Source: Acanthornis magna (taxonomy: Eukaryota; Chordata; Aves; Passeriformes; Acanthizidae). Taken from it: a stretch of 64,000 bases of DNA. A program made the position numbers and the translations under genes. How positions within the stretch are numbered: position 1 is the first letter of the stretch; the number at the start of each line of letters is the position of its first letter. The stretch lies in the NCBI GenBank assembly GCA_036785705.1, contig JAWUZG010000001.1, positions 8,866,001-8,930,000 on the forward strand. The letters are read 5' to 3'. Positions 49,173 through 60,846 of this stretch are shown here, piece after piece. Below the pieces are notes generated by a model. That model worked only from the letters and a program-made list of their open reading frames with translations. It ran no database searches and had not been told where the DNA came from.

Positions 49173-50554
49173 TTTGCTTCCTTAGTGGGACAAAAAAGAA
49201 CAGTATTTTTTGAAGTAGTTTTCAGTGGCCTGGGAAGAGGTGGCAGACAATGGGCTCCATAGAATTCCAACTCTTTAGGAAGGAAGGCTCTTCTGAACAA
49301 GCATTGTGGCCCAGTCAACTAATGCAAAGGTTTCCAAACTCTGTTAGAGCTCATGGAAATGTATGCCCCTATGCAGTGTTTTTTAGCCTAAACCTTTTCA
49401 CTGTCAGCATGGCTTATCTATTCCATTCTAAATGCCTCTTTTATAAAAGAAATAGTGCCCCTTATTTTGGAGTCTGGTGCCAACACTGGTTTGGATCAGC
49501 TTTGTCAATGTATCTGAGGGACGTTTCATCTCAGTTTGCCAGAGCAAGTATTCTTCACAACCTGACATTCTTTCTTATTGTATTCCCAACTGTGCATATT
49601 CATTCCCTTGTGCACAAAAAAGGCAGTGCTCAGTTTGTGACAGACTGCTGGAGACAGTGCCTTTGAGTGTTAGAGCTGGGTTACAAATGGTGATCTCACT
49701 GTGTCTCTCTACAAAGCCATCTCCCCAGTGCTAAGTCCCATCCTTGTAGGCACAGCAAATCAGGTAAAGTATTGCTTTCATCTGAAATTCCTTTGCCTCT
49801 CACGACTTTTAAACACTTTGCATTAAGCTAACATACTGAACATGCCCAGACTTCATTTGCTCCTTTATTTAGTGTTGAGACACATCAAATAAATTGAAAA
49901 AGTCAGTATAATAAGCTGTTTGGTTCTGTTTAGGTTTGTCTTCTCAATATATGAGAAGAAAGTTGGTAGGGAAAGGTAATACTTTTACCAATTGAAATAT
50001 TTGTGATTCAGTCTCACTTTCACCCATATAGATTGTTGAAGTAATGCACCATGCTGCTGTTTACAGAGGATTTCTATTGCATAGTCATAGTATAGAGCCA
50101 GTGCATGTCATTCTGTATCTGTCTTTGCAAGGCCTGAGTGAAACAAATTAGTCTTTAATCCCAGACTACACCTGGGATCTGCCCAATTCCACAGTTTATG
50201 AGGTGTCCACTGATGGCTCTGAGGGGAGATCTGTAAGTGAGAGCTGCTGAAGTACCATTTTTCAGCCATCCGTAATCCCTCCCATCCTAAGGGAACAAGG
50301 CACAACTGGAGACACTTAGGAGCAGTTTGCTGAAATAAATCTTATTAAATCTTTTTTCTGTTGGGTTCAGCAACAAGCTGACACTGACCAAAAGCTTTTG
50401 TGTCACAATGTATGGACCAGAGTGCAATTCATAGGAAAGGCCATTCCTGTTAATCACTGCTTTAGGTAATGAGCCTAAAATATCTCTGAACATGCACACA
50501 AAACAATGGTCACAATAGACAACTTCTATGTCTTCTAAATGCTTACGGTTTCAC

Positions 50555-50577
50555 TATTATTATTATTATTATTATTG
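50555..50577. repeat. (ATT)n trinucleotide microsatellite
   Basis: About eight consecutive ATT/TAT units interrupted only at the end by ATTGTTA. Confidence 0.9.
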
Positions 50578-50910
50578 TTATCCCAGAACACTGTTCTTTC
50601 AAGTGAAGCTAAAGACACTTTTATGAGAAACTGACTTTTAAAAGACACTATGTTGATGAACTGATATATTCTAGGACAGAAAATATGCCTAAAGACAGGT
50701 TAGGCAGGCATCTGGAAACGTAATCTTAATGATTCATAAAACTGTTAAGATTTTAATTGAGTAGCATTAAGGAGTTCAAGTTAATGATGTTAATTTTCAA
50801 TTTAAACTCTGAGACTGAGAGGTTTATAATGATAACTTTCATCAAAACTCCTTATTGAGGGTTTTACATGAAAGTGGAATACTTAAAATCTGCATTGCAT
50901 AGAAAGACAT

Positions 50911-50946
50911 ATACATACACACACACACACATATATATGTATACAT
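50911..50946. repeat. (CA)n and (TA)n microsatellite
   Basis: A run of about eight CA units is followed by ATATATATGTATACATG. It is a compound dinucleotide repeat. Confidence 0.9.
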
Positions 50947-51407
50947 GCGTCTGTGTTTGGAACTTAAATGGCCTGTAATGATTTTCATATTTTGTGAGTT
51001 GGATTGATGTATCTCTGTCTCCCATTTCAGTTTATTCTTTATAGGGTTTAATGAACTGCAAGGAAAAGACAAATTAAATACCAGAGGTGGATGAACAGCA
51101 GTCCATTATACACTCAGTTTTAGGAAGAAGACACCTTTATAACCTCTATTTTGGACAGACTTTTCCAGTACTCTTCCTCTGTGAATATATTCTAGTTTCG
51201 TTTGGTGTATTCTACTGAACATAATCATCCTCCAAGAGATACATACATTTTCAATTCTCCTCCTTGTCTGTGGCCCATTTGTTTCCACCAGCTCCAACCA
51301 GGATGCCATTAGTCACATGCAATGAACACAAGGTGGGAGGGAAGTTGGTGCAATTTCTCAAGACAAGGCCAAAATGTTTTGCTCAATGGGATTTCCCTTT
51401 AAACCAG

Positions 51408-51499
51408 GTCCCGATTACAAGGAGCTGGATGTTCACCTTCGGAGAATGGAGTCTGGGTTTGGCTTCAGGATCCTGGGAGGAGATGAGCCTGGACAGCCT
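51408..51499 (+). CDS. MAGI2: MAGI2 exon: first half of PDZ4
   Basis: This 92-nt exon enters in phase 1 (completing Gly) and leaves in phase 0. It encodes [19 protein letters not shown] and [11 protein letters not shown]. The tyrosine/acidic lead-in forms the first PDZ beta strand, and SGFGF is the peptide-carboxylate loop of the fourth PDZ domain. The acceptor is aaaccag after a short pyrimidine tract and the donor is GTGAGT at 51500. The domain is completed in the exon at 57357. The chain is identical to mammalian MAGI2 here as far as I remember it. Confidence 0.97.
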
Positions 51500-54400
51500 G
51501 TGAGTTATTTCTTCCTGATTTTCCTTTTCTTTCCACACATTCTAATCTCTGTAAAGGTCAGAAAAATATTACTACATAACTGAACCCAAATGAACACCGT
51601 GTTAAGGCTATAAGTAAAATTACTTTTATTCATCCACAGAAAAAGACAGAACTCTGAGGTTGTTCACATCTAAAATATGTCACAGTAAATTAAGTTAGAA
51701 TAAGAAGGAATTAAGGTAGAAACAGAGCATCACTTATCCCATTACTGCAGTGTGACTTGGCATCTCTTAATCTTGACTTTCCTAAATCAAGTTTAAGCAG
51801 AAGATTTTAAAAATCAAAATAAGTAAAACTGTCTATAACCATGTTCAGAGTAGGTAAATTGTATGCAAATTTATGCATAACATTAAAAGATACAATGCAG
51901 TTTATTTCCAGAAACAGAAGACTCCACCAGGGAAAGGTAGTCAATGTTCCAGGTTAGATGACAACATCATGTGAGGCGCCAGACATAAAAATGATAGCTT
52001 TATACCATTTGGAGGGAAACATCCCTGTAACCAAATAACAGGTAACAAAACATAGATGGTGCGCTGGTAAAATAAAGTATAAAATAAACCATATACACAA
52101 TATTTTAAAGAAACATTGTATAAGCCCAGAAGATAAGTGTAAAATGTGCATGAGACACCAGAAATATGTACACGTTTTGATAAATTACTGATCTATCTAA
52201 ATACTGTAATTTTGAGAGCAGGTAGAATTAGTACACTCCTTCAGAAAAAAACCTAATGATGTAACTATAGTTTGACAGCTAGGACTAATCTCAAGTCAAT
52301 AATGATAGTGTTTTATTATCACAATTTTAAGCACAGTCTGAGTCCTGCATTACCCCATTTCTGAAATAATATATAATTAATAAATAGATTTGTATATTCC
52401 CTAGTTGATAATTTATATATTCCATATTCAAATTAATACAGAACAATATATTTTTCATTCATGCATTAAGGTTAACCAGCACATGGCTTTGAGAAACAAA
52501 GAAGTTCTTATATTTTAAAATTGTCAACATCTGTCGAAGTACTGATAAATCTTAATAGTTTCATGATGTCTCCTGTAAAAAGGAATGTACTGTATTCTAA
52601 AAAAGATGCCTCAAATGCTGTTTGAAATGCAGTCTAGTTTAGAATAAGCGTTTTGAATGGTTTTTCAAATATAAGGTATAGCTGACCAGAAGCTGACCAA
52701 AACAACACTGTTTCATCATCTACACTTGCAGTGTGCCTGAAGCCTCTCTGACATATACCTTCCTTTTGTGGAGCATGTCCCAGTGCACATAAAATGAGGC
52801 CTCAGAGTCATCACCTGCACATTCTTCAACTAAGCATTTTTCCTGTCCCTTCTGGCCTGCCCAGCCAGTATAAGTTCTCAAAGCACACCTGCTGGGTGAA
52901 GCCAAAAAAGGAAACCTGTTAGGTGGCAGTGGAAATGTTCCATTTTATCTTTTTATACTGTTAGGAAATGGCACTGGAAAGGCACTGCCTTAAAGACCAG
53001 GTAGGATGGAGCTTTGAGCAACATGGTGTAGAGGAAGGTGTCCCTGCCCATGGCAGGGAGATTGGAACAAGATGATTTTTACTGTCTCTTCCGACCCAAA
53101 CCATTCTATGATTCTATGAAGATTTGGAAACCTTCTACCTGCCTTGGACAGTAGTGTCTAATGGCATTTCCTACCTCCCAGGAAAGTGCCCCTGGCTGTT
53201 CTGCCTGTTGGAGGTTTGTGACAATCGCATGGGGAAAAACGGCAGCTCAAATGCCTTATCCAAAAGATGATTAATTATATTAAATTGAATTATTTCAACC
53301 TAAAGGACTAAGAGAAAACTCATGCAGAATATCTGATATTCTGATAGTTCATATTCAGAATACATGCCAGAGTTGTGAGGGACTTGAGGGTCAGCAATCC
53401 AGTAGAAAGGAAATTTTGAAACAAGTCTTTTGCCCTGCAGCTACATGCATTATGCACTGAAGTGTTACAGAGGATCAGCTCTTTCTAGTGTCCCTTTAGC
53501 AAAGGACTGACCTGACTTTACTGTCTGAAGTCAAAGAGCCATAGCTGGATGCCAAGTGCAGAGATAAGCACCTTGCTATTTTTGGAGAGCAGGACCAAAA
53601 ACGCTGCCCTCCGTGAGCCACCCTCTAAGACATTTCACTGTGCTGTTGAACAATTGCTCCCAGCCTGCCCTTAGCCTCAAGGTTGCTACCTCTATTTCAT
53701 GGTTTCCACATAGAAAAGCATTTTTCTCTGAGACTTATCAATCCAATGGGCTTTATGTCTCTTCATAAACATTTCTCAAAGTCCTCTGGAGTTTATAAGG
53801 TCCTAACTTGAGGCTGAGGATTGTGCAAGGCAAAAAGGCACCTCCTTAGAACTAAGTGTTGCCATGCTGAAGTTTTCAATTCTCACTCCTTCATTGTTGC
53901 CCATCTACTTGTTTTCACTGCTCAGATTCATCACCAATAAACACAACAGATGTACTCTTTTTAGTGTCCCGCTATTTTGTATTCAAAGTACTAGACTTCT
54001 TAACTCTGTTCTCTCTCCTCCACTGCTTCTCTTCTCCCCCATGGACAGCCCACCTGCAGCCTCCCATTCCTTTCACCTCCAGAAAAGGAGAAGCAGTTTT
54101 TGCCTGTTCTCCAAACCCCTGCCTTCCCTATGAAACAAGAACTGAGGCGCTTTGAAATTTTTGTTTCAGCTCTCCTGCTGTGCAGTCAGGTAACACAGAA
54201 CAAAAGGAAGCTTTTGTCTTTGTGGTTTGATTTCTAAAAAGGAATATGGATTCTTCAGCATAAGGCAATAACTTTTTCAAAGAAGAGAAATCCAAACAAA
54301 GTTATTTTAGAGGGATAATTCTGACACTATAGAGGGACTGTAGCTTAGTTTCCTTTTAGTTATATCAGCTACCAGGCACCTTAGGAGGAGAAAGTGCTGC

Positions 54401-57356
54401 TGTACTACTCCACTTTCCATATTTGTAAGTGTAAAAATGCTTTTGAAAGGAAATACTTAAATTTATTGAGAAATTTCAGATGTCGAGACTGTGGCTTATG
54501 CCAGTTGCAATCCCCTCTCAAATCTTATAATAACACACTACAACAGCTATTTATCACATCTCCCAGTAACTTGAGGATTTAGAGATAATCTGCCTCTATT
54601 ACGGTGAATTATATCACTGAAAGGTTGCAAAAACACAGAGAATTGGAACTTTACTGAAGTTGCATATTGCTGTCCCAAAGGAGAAATGTATTTTGGATAC
54701 AATTGTGCAGCTCAGAATCAGAGGAACATGTACATAATTTTTCAAAGAGTTTTACCTTTTCAACACATATGGACTGGGATTTTTCTCAAAAATGTCTGCA
54801 AGATATGTGTCTGTATTCTTTTTGTCATCAATGCCAAGATATATTCTAAGTATCTTTCTACATTTCTGAGACAGGAATATCCACAGAGCAAAATGTTAGG
54901 AGAGGACCATGCCTTGGGAAGTCCTATTTTAGCAGTGATTAGACAGAAGTCAGATGATTAGCTTGGATTTAGACATCACCGACACTTAAAATTAGGTGAA
55001 TCACCTTTTATGTGTATATACTTAAACTTTGCTGTGTACCTCTGAAGCTACTGTGTTAATTTCAGAGAAACTGAAACACAAATTCAAATAATTACCTAGA
55101 ACCACAAAGAAAGTCGGTATCAAAACAGATTAACCTGTATAAATTAATAGACACAGGCTTCTATTTCAGATTATGCTCTGCCACAATCTTCCTAATCCCA
55201 GAATTTCTCATGTTAAATCTCAAACAGTAGGAGAAACTTTTCTTTTTCTCTACAATGCACTCTTTATTGTTTACATGTCATCATCCTTTTCCTCACACAT
55301 TCAAAGCAATCTCATGCCAGTATGAAACTGTATTGCAGTGGTAATATAATCCTGATATATGTTTTTCCAATTTGTGTTTTACGTGTAGAATTGATAACTA
55401 TTATTAGCTACTACTCAGCCATGAAATGAGAGCAGATACTGGATAAGAAACAAATTCAGACACAGAAAATGAAAAAGTAGGAAAATTAAGTTATTCTTGC
55501 TATTAAATATACCAAATAACAGATATGGTGGCCATCACCTTGACAAACACTCCTACCTGAAATGTTTAAAGTATGACTCTGCTGCTTATGTTAGGAGTCC
55601 ACCACTGAGATGAGTAGCACAACCACGTTCCATGGTGGACATGTGAAATAACAGCAATAATTACTTAATTAGTCAGAACTAGGAAGAGTTTTTCCAGTTT
55701 GCTGTGTGTACTGATGACCTACCATGCTGTGATCTGCATTTGTGTTTTTCCAAAGGTTAAAGATGCACTAATTGTTTGATATTTTGCCAAACAATTATGA
55801 AAAAACTGCAAACACTCAATAAAACCTCAATAAAGGAGGAAGCCAGTCCCTATGGTCTCCCAAGCTGTAGGAGGTTATCACCCATCTCTTCCCAAAATAA
55901 CTAGGAAGAAATTCTTACGCATGTGAGATGCCTTATTCTCAAATGTTTTGAGAATACTTTGTGGAGATCTAGCTAAACGTAGCCTTGGACAGCTTTTCTT
56001 CTGTCCAGTAAAGGAACATAAATACATATTTCATAGTTGAATTTTGCACAAAGTATTTTCCAAAGCTTTGAGATATATTCTTTCACTGTTTGAAGAACAG
56101 AATGGAGGACCTGAAACAGCCTCTCTAGCCACTTAGCCTGGCACTGCTTAACAGGATCCCAGGAACACCAGATAGCAGGAAAAAGCCGCATCGTGTTCTC
56201 TCTTTGCTAGGTTTTGAAAGCAAAAGTAAGCCAAAGGGAGGCTAAAAACTGGGGAAAATTCTCTAGGCTCCACACGGGGTTTCATTTAAACACTCTCCTG
56301 AGATACTTGCAACTCTGCAGCTAAGACCACAAAAAAACCACAGGCCCACCTGTGTGACTACCTCATCTAGCCTTTACAATTCATCATGAAAAGCAGTGCT
56401 TGATAGCTTTTATCTTTTATTATTTAAAGCAGATTGTCACATGGCATGTCATATCCATCATTTTGTGCTCACTCTCACACTGAAAAAGAGAACAGAAAAT
56501 TTAGAACACACTCTGTGAATGCTTTAATATTCTTTCAAAGAAAGCAGGTTTTGTTTGAATCAATCTCAACTGTTCTACCAGTTATTCCCCAGGGAAAATA
56601 TATATGTCTCCTTCTAATAAATTATGTGAAATTATCTGCATAGAAAGTGGAGAAAGTCATTAAAAGGTTGTGGACAGATTTTTTACTAGTTTATATGTCC
56701 CATACAAACTACATTTAAATGTCAGTTTGGGAAAACAACATCTGCCCATAGCAAGCTGACATTTTTTCCTCTTTTTTCCATTTTAATCAAGCACTACCTG
56801 AACAACCATTCATTACGGGTAACAACATTTAATATAGTACTTCTTTTCCCCTAAAGAGTCCCGAAGTGAACTCTATGTAGTGGGGTCGCTTCCACTGCTG
56901 ACTTTAAGTGAATTACTTCAGGTGTTTAAATCACACAGCACTGAAGAGCTTCCAACAAGAAATACGCAGACTCACTAAATTTAAGTCCAAAAGATCCTTG
57001 CATGGAATTAATCTGTTTAGATCTTCTGCATAACATAGTCTATAGAAACTCAACACTCCTTAGAGACAGATTATCTTGATTTGAACATCTCAAATGGAAC
57101 TCCTTAGATTAGGATTCTCTGGCGTATCACTCTTCTGCAGGTAGGAAATACCTTACCTTCTTACCAAAGACGAGGAAGAATCTTCAGTCATACCCAGGAG
57201 AGAACAAGCACAGCTTTCAGACACACACAGATCTCTTCAGCTGCACTAAATCACTAGCTTAATTTCAGAAGAAAGAGAAAATCACTGCAATATTCATGTC
57301 ACTAAATTGGAGGCTCAGCGTAATATATGACAGGATTTTGTTTCTTTGCTGCCTAG
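51500..57356 (+). other. MAGI2: MAGI2 intron, 5.9 kb
   Basis: This GT-AG intron has donor GTGAGT and acceptor ctgcctag ending at 57356. Its only recognisable element is a CR1 tail at 52990-53119. The rest is AT-rich unique sequence. Overlapping open frames near 53864-54155 and 54667-54961 have no family resemblance. Confidence 0.9.
52990..53119 (+). mobile_element. CR1 LINE 3' end
   Basis: GGAGCTTTGAGCAACATGGT, GGAAGGTGTCCCTGCCCATG, GGAACAAGATGATTTTTACT and CCATTCTATGATTCTATGA appear in the order of the avian CR1 3' end, finishing in two ATTCTATG octamers. It is strongly 5'-truncated and lies in the same orientation as MAGI2. It is the best-preserved of the short CR1 tails here. Confidence 0.92.
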
Positions 57357-57549
57357 ATTCTCATCGGAGCAGTAATTGCCATGGGCTCTGCAGACCGAGA
57401 TGGTCGTCTCCATCCTGGTGATGAGCTGGTGTATGTAGATGGGATCCCAGTGGCCGGCAAAACCCACCGATATGTGATTGATCTTATGCATAACGCTGCC
57501 CGAAATGGGCAAGTGAATCTTACTGTGAGGAGAAAGGTGCTACCCACGG
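57357..57549 (+). CDS. MAGI2: MAGI2 exon: second half of PDZ4
   Basis: This 193-nt exon enters in phase 0 and leaves in phase 1. It encodes [20 protein letters not shown], then [20 protein letters not shown], and ends [11 protein letters not shown] plus one base of Gly or Glu. It supplies the GDEL beta-strand, the alpha-B helix that lines the ligand groove (H of KTHRYV, likely the class-I-type His position) and the last strand. The acceptor is gcctag and the donor is GTGAGT at 57550. The final residues LPT differ from the CG that I recall in mammalian MAGI2. Confidence 0.97.
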
Positions 57550-58359
57550 GTGAGTGAAGGCTGGGAAAGGTGAAAGGAAAATAGCTCCCAATGCTGGCAG
57601 CACAAACACGTGCTGTTTTTAAAAAGTAGAGGAAATCAAAGTGAATGTTTGTGTCATTTTGAGGAAAGGATAATTGTAAATATGTGTCCCTTGTTTCTCT
57701 GACAAAAATACAACTGAATGTTGTTTCCTTCAGAAGTGGAAACATTGGCAGCCCTGGTGTGGTGATCATAAGTGCTCTGGATTTGTTCCATCCTGTCTTG
57801 GTCTGTGCTGTCTCCTCTTGTCCACTTTTGGGACTAAACATTCACCTAAGTTAAAGCCATTTGAGCTGACTGTGTCAGTAAGCGAAAGGCTCAAAGACTG
57901 TTAACTGTCCAGGGCAGGAACTCATTTCACTCTTGTATGTGTTAAAAGCCCATTTCTGGTCTCACTGATGTCATGTGGAATTTCGCACCCAACTGCAATG
58001 CAAGCTGGCTGAAAGTCTTCTGTAGGGCACAAGTGGCTCCTAGGAACAGGGCCGGATTCTTCTGTCATGCAGACACATTCGGAAAATGAACCCAAACCAA
58101 TATGAAGTATTTGTAGTAAATTAGACATTTGCATTAGCTCAGTCTCAATTGCTGAAAAACATTGGAACCTTGAAAAATGTGTAGCAGTGTCTGTTAAAGC
58201 TTTAACAGGAGAATTTGATGCTTTTCCGTTACAACCTTTGCTTGCCTGAGGAAAGAAGTTTATTTAAGAACTTTTAAAACATTTTTGGTGAGTACACTTC
58301 ACTGAGGTACCAGAAATGAGCAAAACCACATTCCCAGCCTGTCCTGTCTTCTGCCTGCC

Positions 58360-58680
58360 CGTGCCCTAGATCCACTGTCGCTGCCTGCGCCGTTCCCCTT
58401 CGCTCCTGTGCCAAAAAGCCGCCCTCCCACTCACCTTCGTCTTCGCAGTCCCCCTCCCACTGCGGCAGCGCAGCTCCCTGCCAGCCGTGCTCCCGCAGGA
58501 CTGACTTTCTTCTGTTACTGACTCCAGAGTCCTCCAGCCAGAAAGGTCCCCCTGCGCCTGGTGCGACGCCCCCTCGCAGCTCCCCCAGCGCGAGGAAAAT
58601 GGCCAATAACCAAGGTAATGCCGAGTCCTCGCCGCCAGCGCCTCTGCCGGGTCAGCCGCTGTACGCACCACAGGCAAAAT
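58360..58680. other. Small CpG-rich pocket around candidate cassette exon
   Basis: About two dozen CpG dinucleotides fall in roughly 310 bases, against near absence in the flanking intron. The GC content is also far higher than the surroundings. It could be a small intragenic CpG island or simply the GC-rich setting of the candidate exon. No TATA box or clear promoter motif was recognised. Confidence 0.6.
58528..58614 (+). CDS. MAGI2: Candidate MAGI2 cassette exon (29 residues, Ser/Pro-rich)
   Basis: The segment is flanked by an acceptor (pyrimidine-rich, with CTGAC branch-point-like at 58501-58505, ending actccag) and a donor GTAATG at 58615. It is 87 nt and phase 1 at both ends, so it fits in frame between the exons at 57357 and 60598. 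It has no stop. Inclusion changes the junction Gly codon to GAG and restores Gly at the end. The product begins SSQKGPPAPGATPP and ends SARKMANNQ: a basic, Ser/Pro-rich insert in the PDZ4-PDZ5 linker with possible phosphorylation sites. I do not recall it from the main MAGI2 isoform, and cannot say whether it is annotated elsewhere. The donor is weaker than those of the other exons, consistent with alternative use. Confidence 0.65.
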
Positions 58681-60597
58681 CAGCACTGAGTGGGTGCCAG
58701 CCTTTGCTGCTGCTTGTTAAATATTAAAGGGTCTACCAGGCAGGCTGGGCTCCTGGTGCAGACAGTGAGGCAAGCTGGCAAAACACCTGAAGTTATTCTC
58801 GGGCCTTGAGAGTGCCACACCAGGGAATGGAGCGTGTAGCTCATTAATGGTTAAGTATTTCAGGAGCTGAACAGGATTTTAATGTGGTGTGTTACAACGT
58901 GAGCTTTGTGGAAGAATTTAAAACAGCTGCTGTTGGGCGTGACTGAAAAATGCTATGCTAATACATCAGGCCAATTAATTTCATGGGAATTTCTCGCCAG
59001 CGTGAATGTATACAAGAGAGGGATCTGGGGTTTTCCTTACCTGTCTATAGCTGGTATGCGCATCTTAGCCCTCACCTGGAATTACCATTTTGTACATATA
59101 CTTACCCAGATCTGGAACAGATAATCACAATTCACAAGCTTTGGAAAACAATTTTATTAGGAAAATGTGATATTTGGAACAACATGAATTAAAATGCCAT
59201 TTTTTCACAGGCACAAGCAAAATGTAATTTTTCTGATGAATAACTATTGCACAGTTGCACAGTTTTCCTCTTTTATGTTTCTTTTCCTTTATTTAAAGGC
59301 AATCAGTTGCATTCTTTCATGGCCAAGCCAGATCTTGGTCATTCTACAGGGTAAGATAATTTCTGTTGCAGCCATACCATACTGACATTAACAATATTCA
59401 GCTTTCTGAAACATGACAGCCAGAAAATGAGAACTCTCTTGTCACTGACTATGGCTTTTAGTTGCAGATTTGGTTCAATAACTCTTAGAGATTTTCAGTT
59501 CTAAAGCAGGAATATAATAATTGTTTGTTTTTCTTCCTGTTTATACACTCTAATTACTTTTTTTTGTAGTTGCAGAAGGACTGCTAAAGGACACACCTGA
59601 CTGAAAAAACAACAGCTTGTCCTTGGACGCTGTTTATTTTATTAATATATACACACCAAAGATCTAATTTGCAAACTCTCTACCTAGGATGTATGTGTGT
59701 ATGTGGGAACTCCTCACATGTTCAATAAAATGACTCTGCCACTCCTGTTGTTCCAAACAGAAAACATATTACTTACATTTATCTGAAAGTTCTGTATTAA
59801 AGCTGTCAATAAATGCTGATTTGTGTAAACAACATAGATCTGCGAGGAATATAAATCTTTTTTTCCCATCTGGAGGTGTAGCTTTACTGTTTTCAATTGC
59901 CAAAATGCTCACACTAAAAAATGTCCAATCCCACAAGTTTTAACTTGTTTCCTGTTCTTGTTACTGTAAAGCAATACTAAAGTGTACATGGACTCTGTTT
60001 TCACTTCTGCCCTTTGAACTTGCCAAACAAGAGCATCTCCAAAGCCTTTAAATGAGTTCTGCTTCTGCCATGACACCCACAGAAAAACTGCTTGTGATCA
60101 TTTTTCGTTGTATATCAGCTCTGTTCAATGAACATCTTTTGAACACGCTAATCAACTTGTAAGAAGAACATTATGCAGCTAATCCTAATTACTCTGTTAG
60201 CTCCCTGCTTAAATTCTTGTAATCCAAGCACAAATAATTTTTTATTGGATTAGACGGTCACATTTTCCTCTTGATGACAGATCAACCAGCAGACAAGGGA
60301 ATAGCGCTTGCTAATGTTTTTGCAATCCAGATAGACACTGTTTCTTACTTTCCTCTCCTCTCTTGTAGCTAGCTTAGCAGTCAGTGTTCATGCTTGCTTT
60401 ATCTGATTGCCCTTGAACATTCTGTATAATTGTGTAGATTCCTGTCTCTCTGCATCTATTACAGCTCCCAGTTTAATACTCGGGGTAGTCTGGTCTGTAG
60501 ACAGTCAACTGTATTCATGTTGCATTAGCAAATGTACTGTAAGCCCCAGAGCCCCGGAGCCAGTCAGACTGTGACACTGGTGTGATTTGTGTTGTAG

Positions 60598-60846
60598 GAG
60601 AGCCCTGCCCAGAGAATGGCAGAAGCCCAGGCTCGGTGTCTACGCACCACAGTTCTCCAAGAAGTGACTACACGACTTACGCCAACAGTAATCACGCTGT
60701 CTCCAGCAGCAATGCTACACCCCCCGAGGGCTTCGCGTCTCACAGCCTGCAAACCAGCGACGTGGTGATCCATCGCAAGGAGAATGAGGGCTTTGGCTTT
60801 GTTATCATCAGCTCCCTGAACAGGCCTGAATCTGGCTCCACAATAA
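60598..60846 (+). CDS. MAGI2: MAGI2 exon: linker and start of PDZ5
   Basis: This 249-nt exon has phase 1 at both ends. It encodes EPCPENGRSPGSVSTHHSSP, a Ser/Asn-rich linker (SDYTTYANSN, SSSNATPPEGFASH), then SLQTSDVVIHRKENEGFGFV and IISSLNRPESGSTI. The last part is the first strand and GFGF carboxylate loop of the fifth PDZ domain; in mammals this domain binds catenins. The acceptor is gttgtag and the donor is GTAAGT at 60847. The rest of PDZ5 (VPHKIGRII... in mammals) must lie beyond the window. The linker carries several differences from the mammalian sequence, whereas the PDZ part looks unchanged. Confidence 0.97.

Larger units (their letters stand above)
46120..51407 (+). other. MAGI2: MAGI2 intron, 5.3 kb, GC-AG type
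   Basis: The intron begins with GC and ends aaaccag at 51407. It holds a doubtful CR1-like tail (49128-49172), an (ATT)n microsatellite (50555-50577) and a (CA)n/(TA)n microsatellite (50911-50946). The 96-codon open frame at 47342-47632 and the 138-codon frame at 49250-49666 show no MAGI2 similarity and no convincing splice sites. Confidence 0.88.
57550..60597 (+). other. MAGI2: MAGI2 intron(s) between PDZ4 and PDZ5 exons
   Basis: The 3.0-kb interval is bounded by GTGAGT (57550) and gtgttgtag (ending 60597). If the cassette exon at 58528-58614 is used, it splits into introns of 978 and 1983 nt. Apart from the CpG-rich pocket around 58360-58680 it is AT-rich. Minus-strand frames of 106-162 codons here are shadows of the exon or products of the GC-rich composition. 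Confidence 0.88.

Noticed and set aside
57735..57770. Possible alternative exon after the acceptor-like tttccttcag at 57725-57734
   Set aside because: In the required phase it meets a stop after about eleven codons and no good donor follows.
58274..58686. Minus-strand frames of 106-110 codons over the CpG-rich pocket
   Set aside because: GC-rich composition lowers stop frequency. No family resemblance; the plus-strand exon interpretation explains the segment better.
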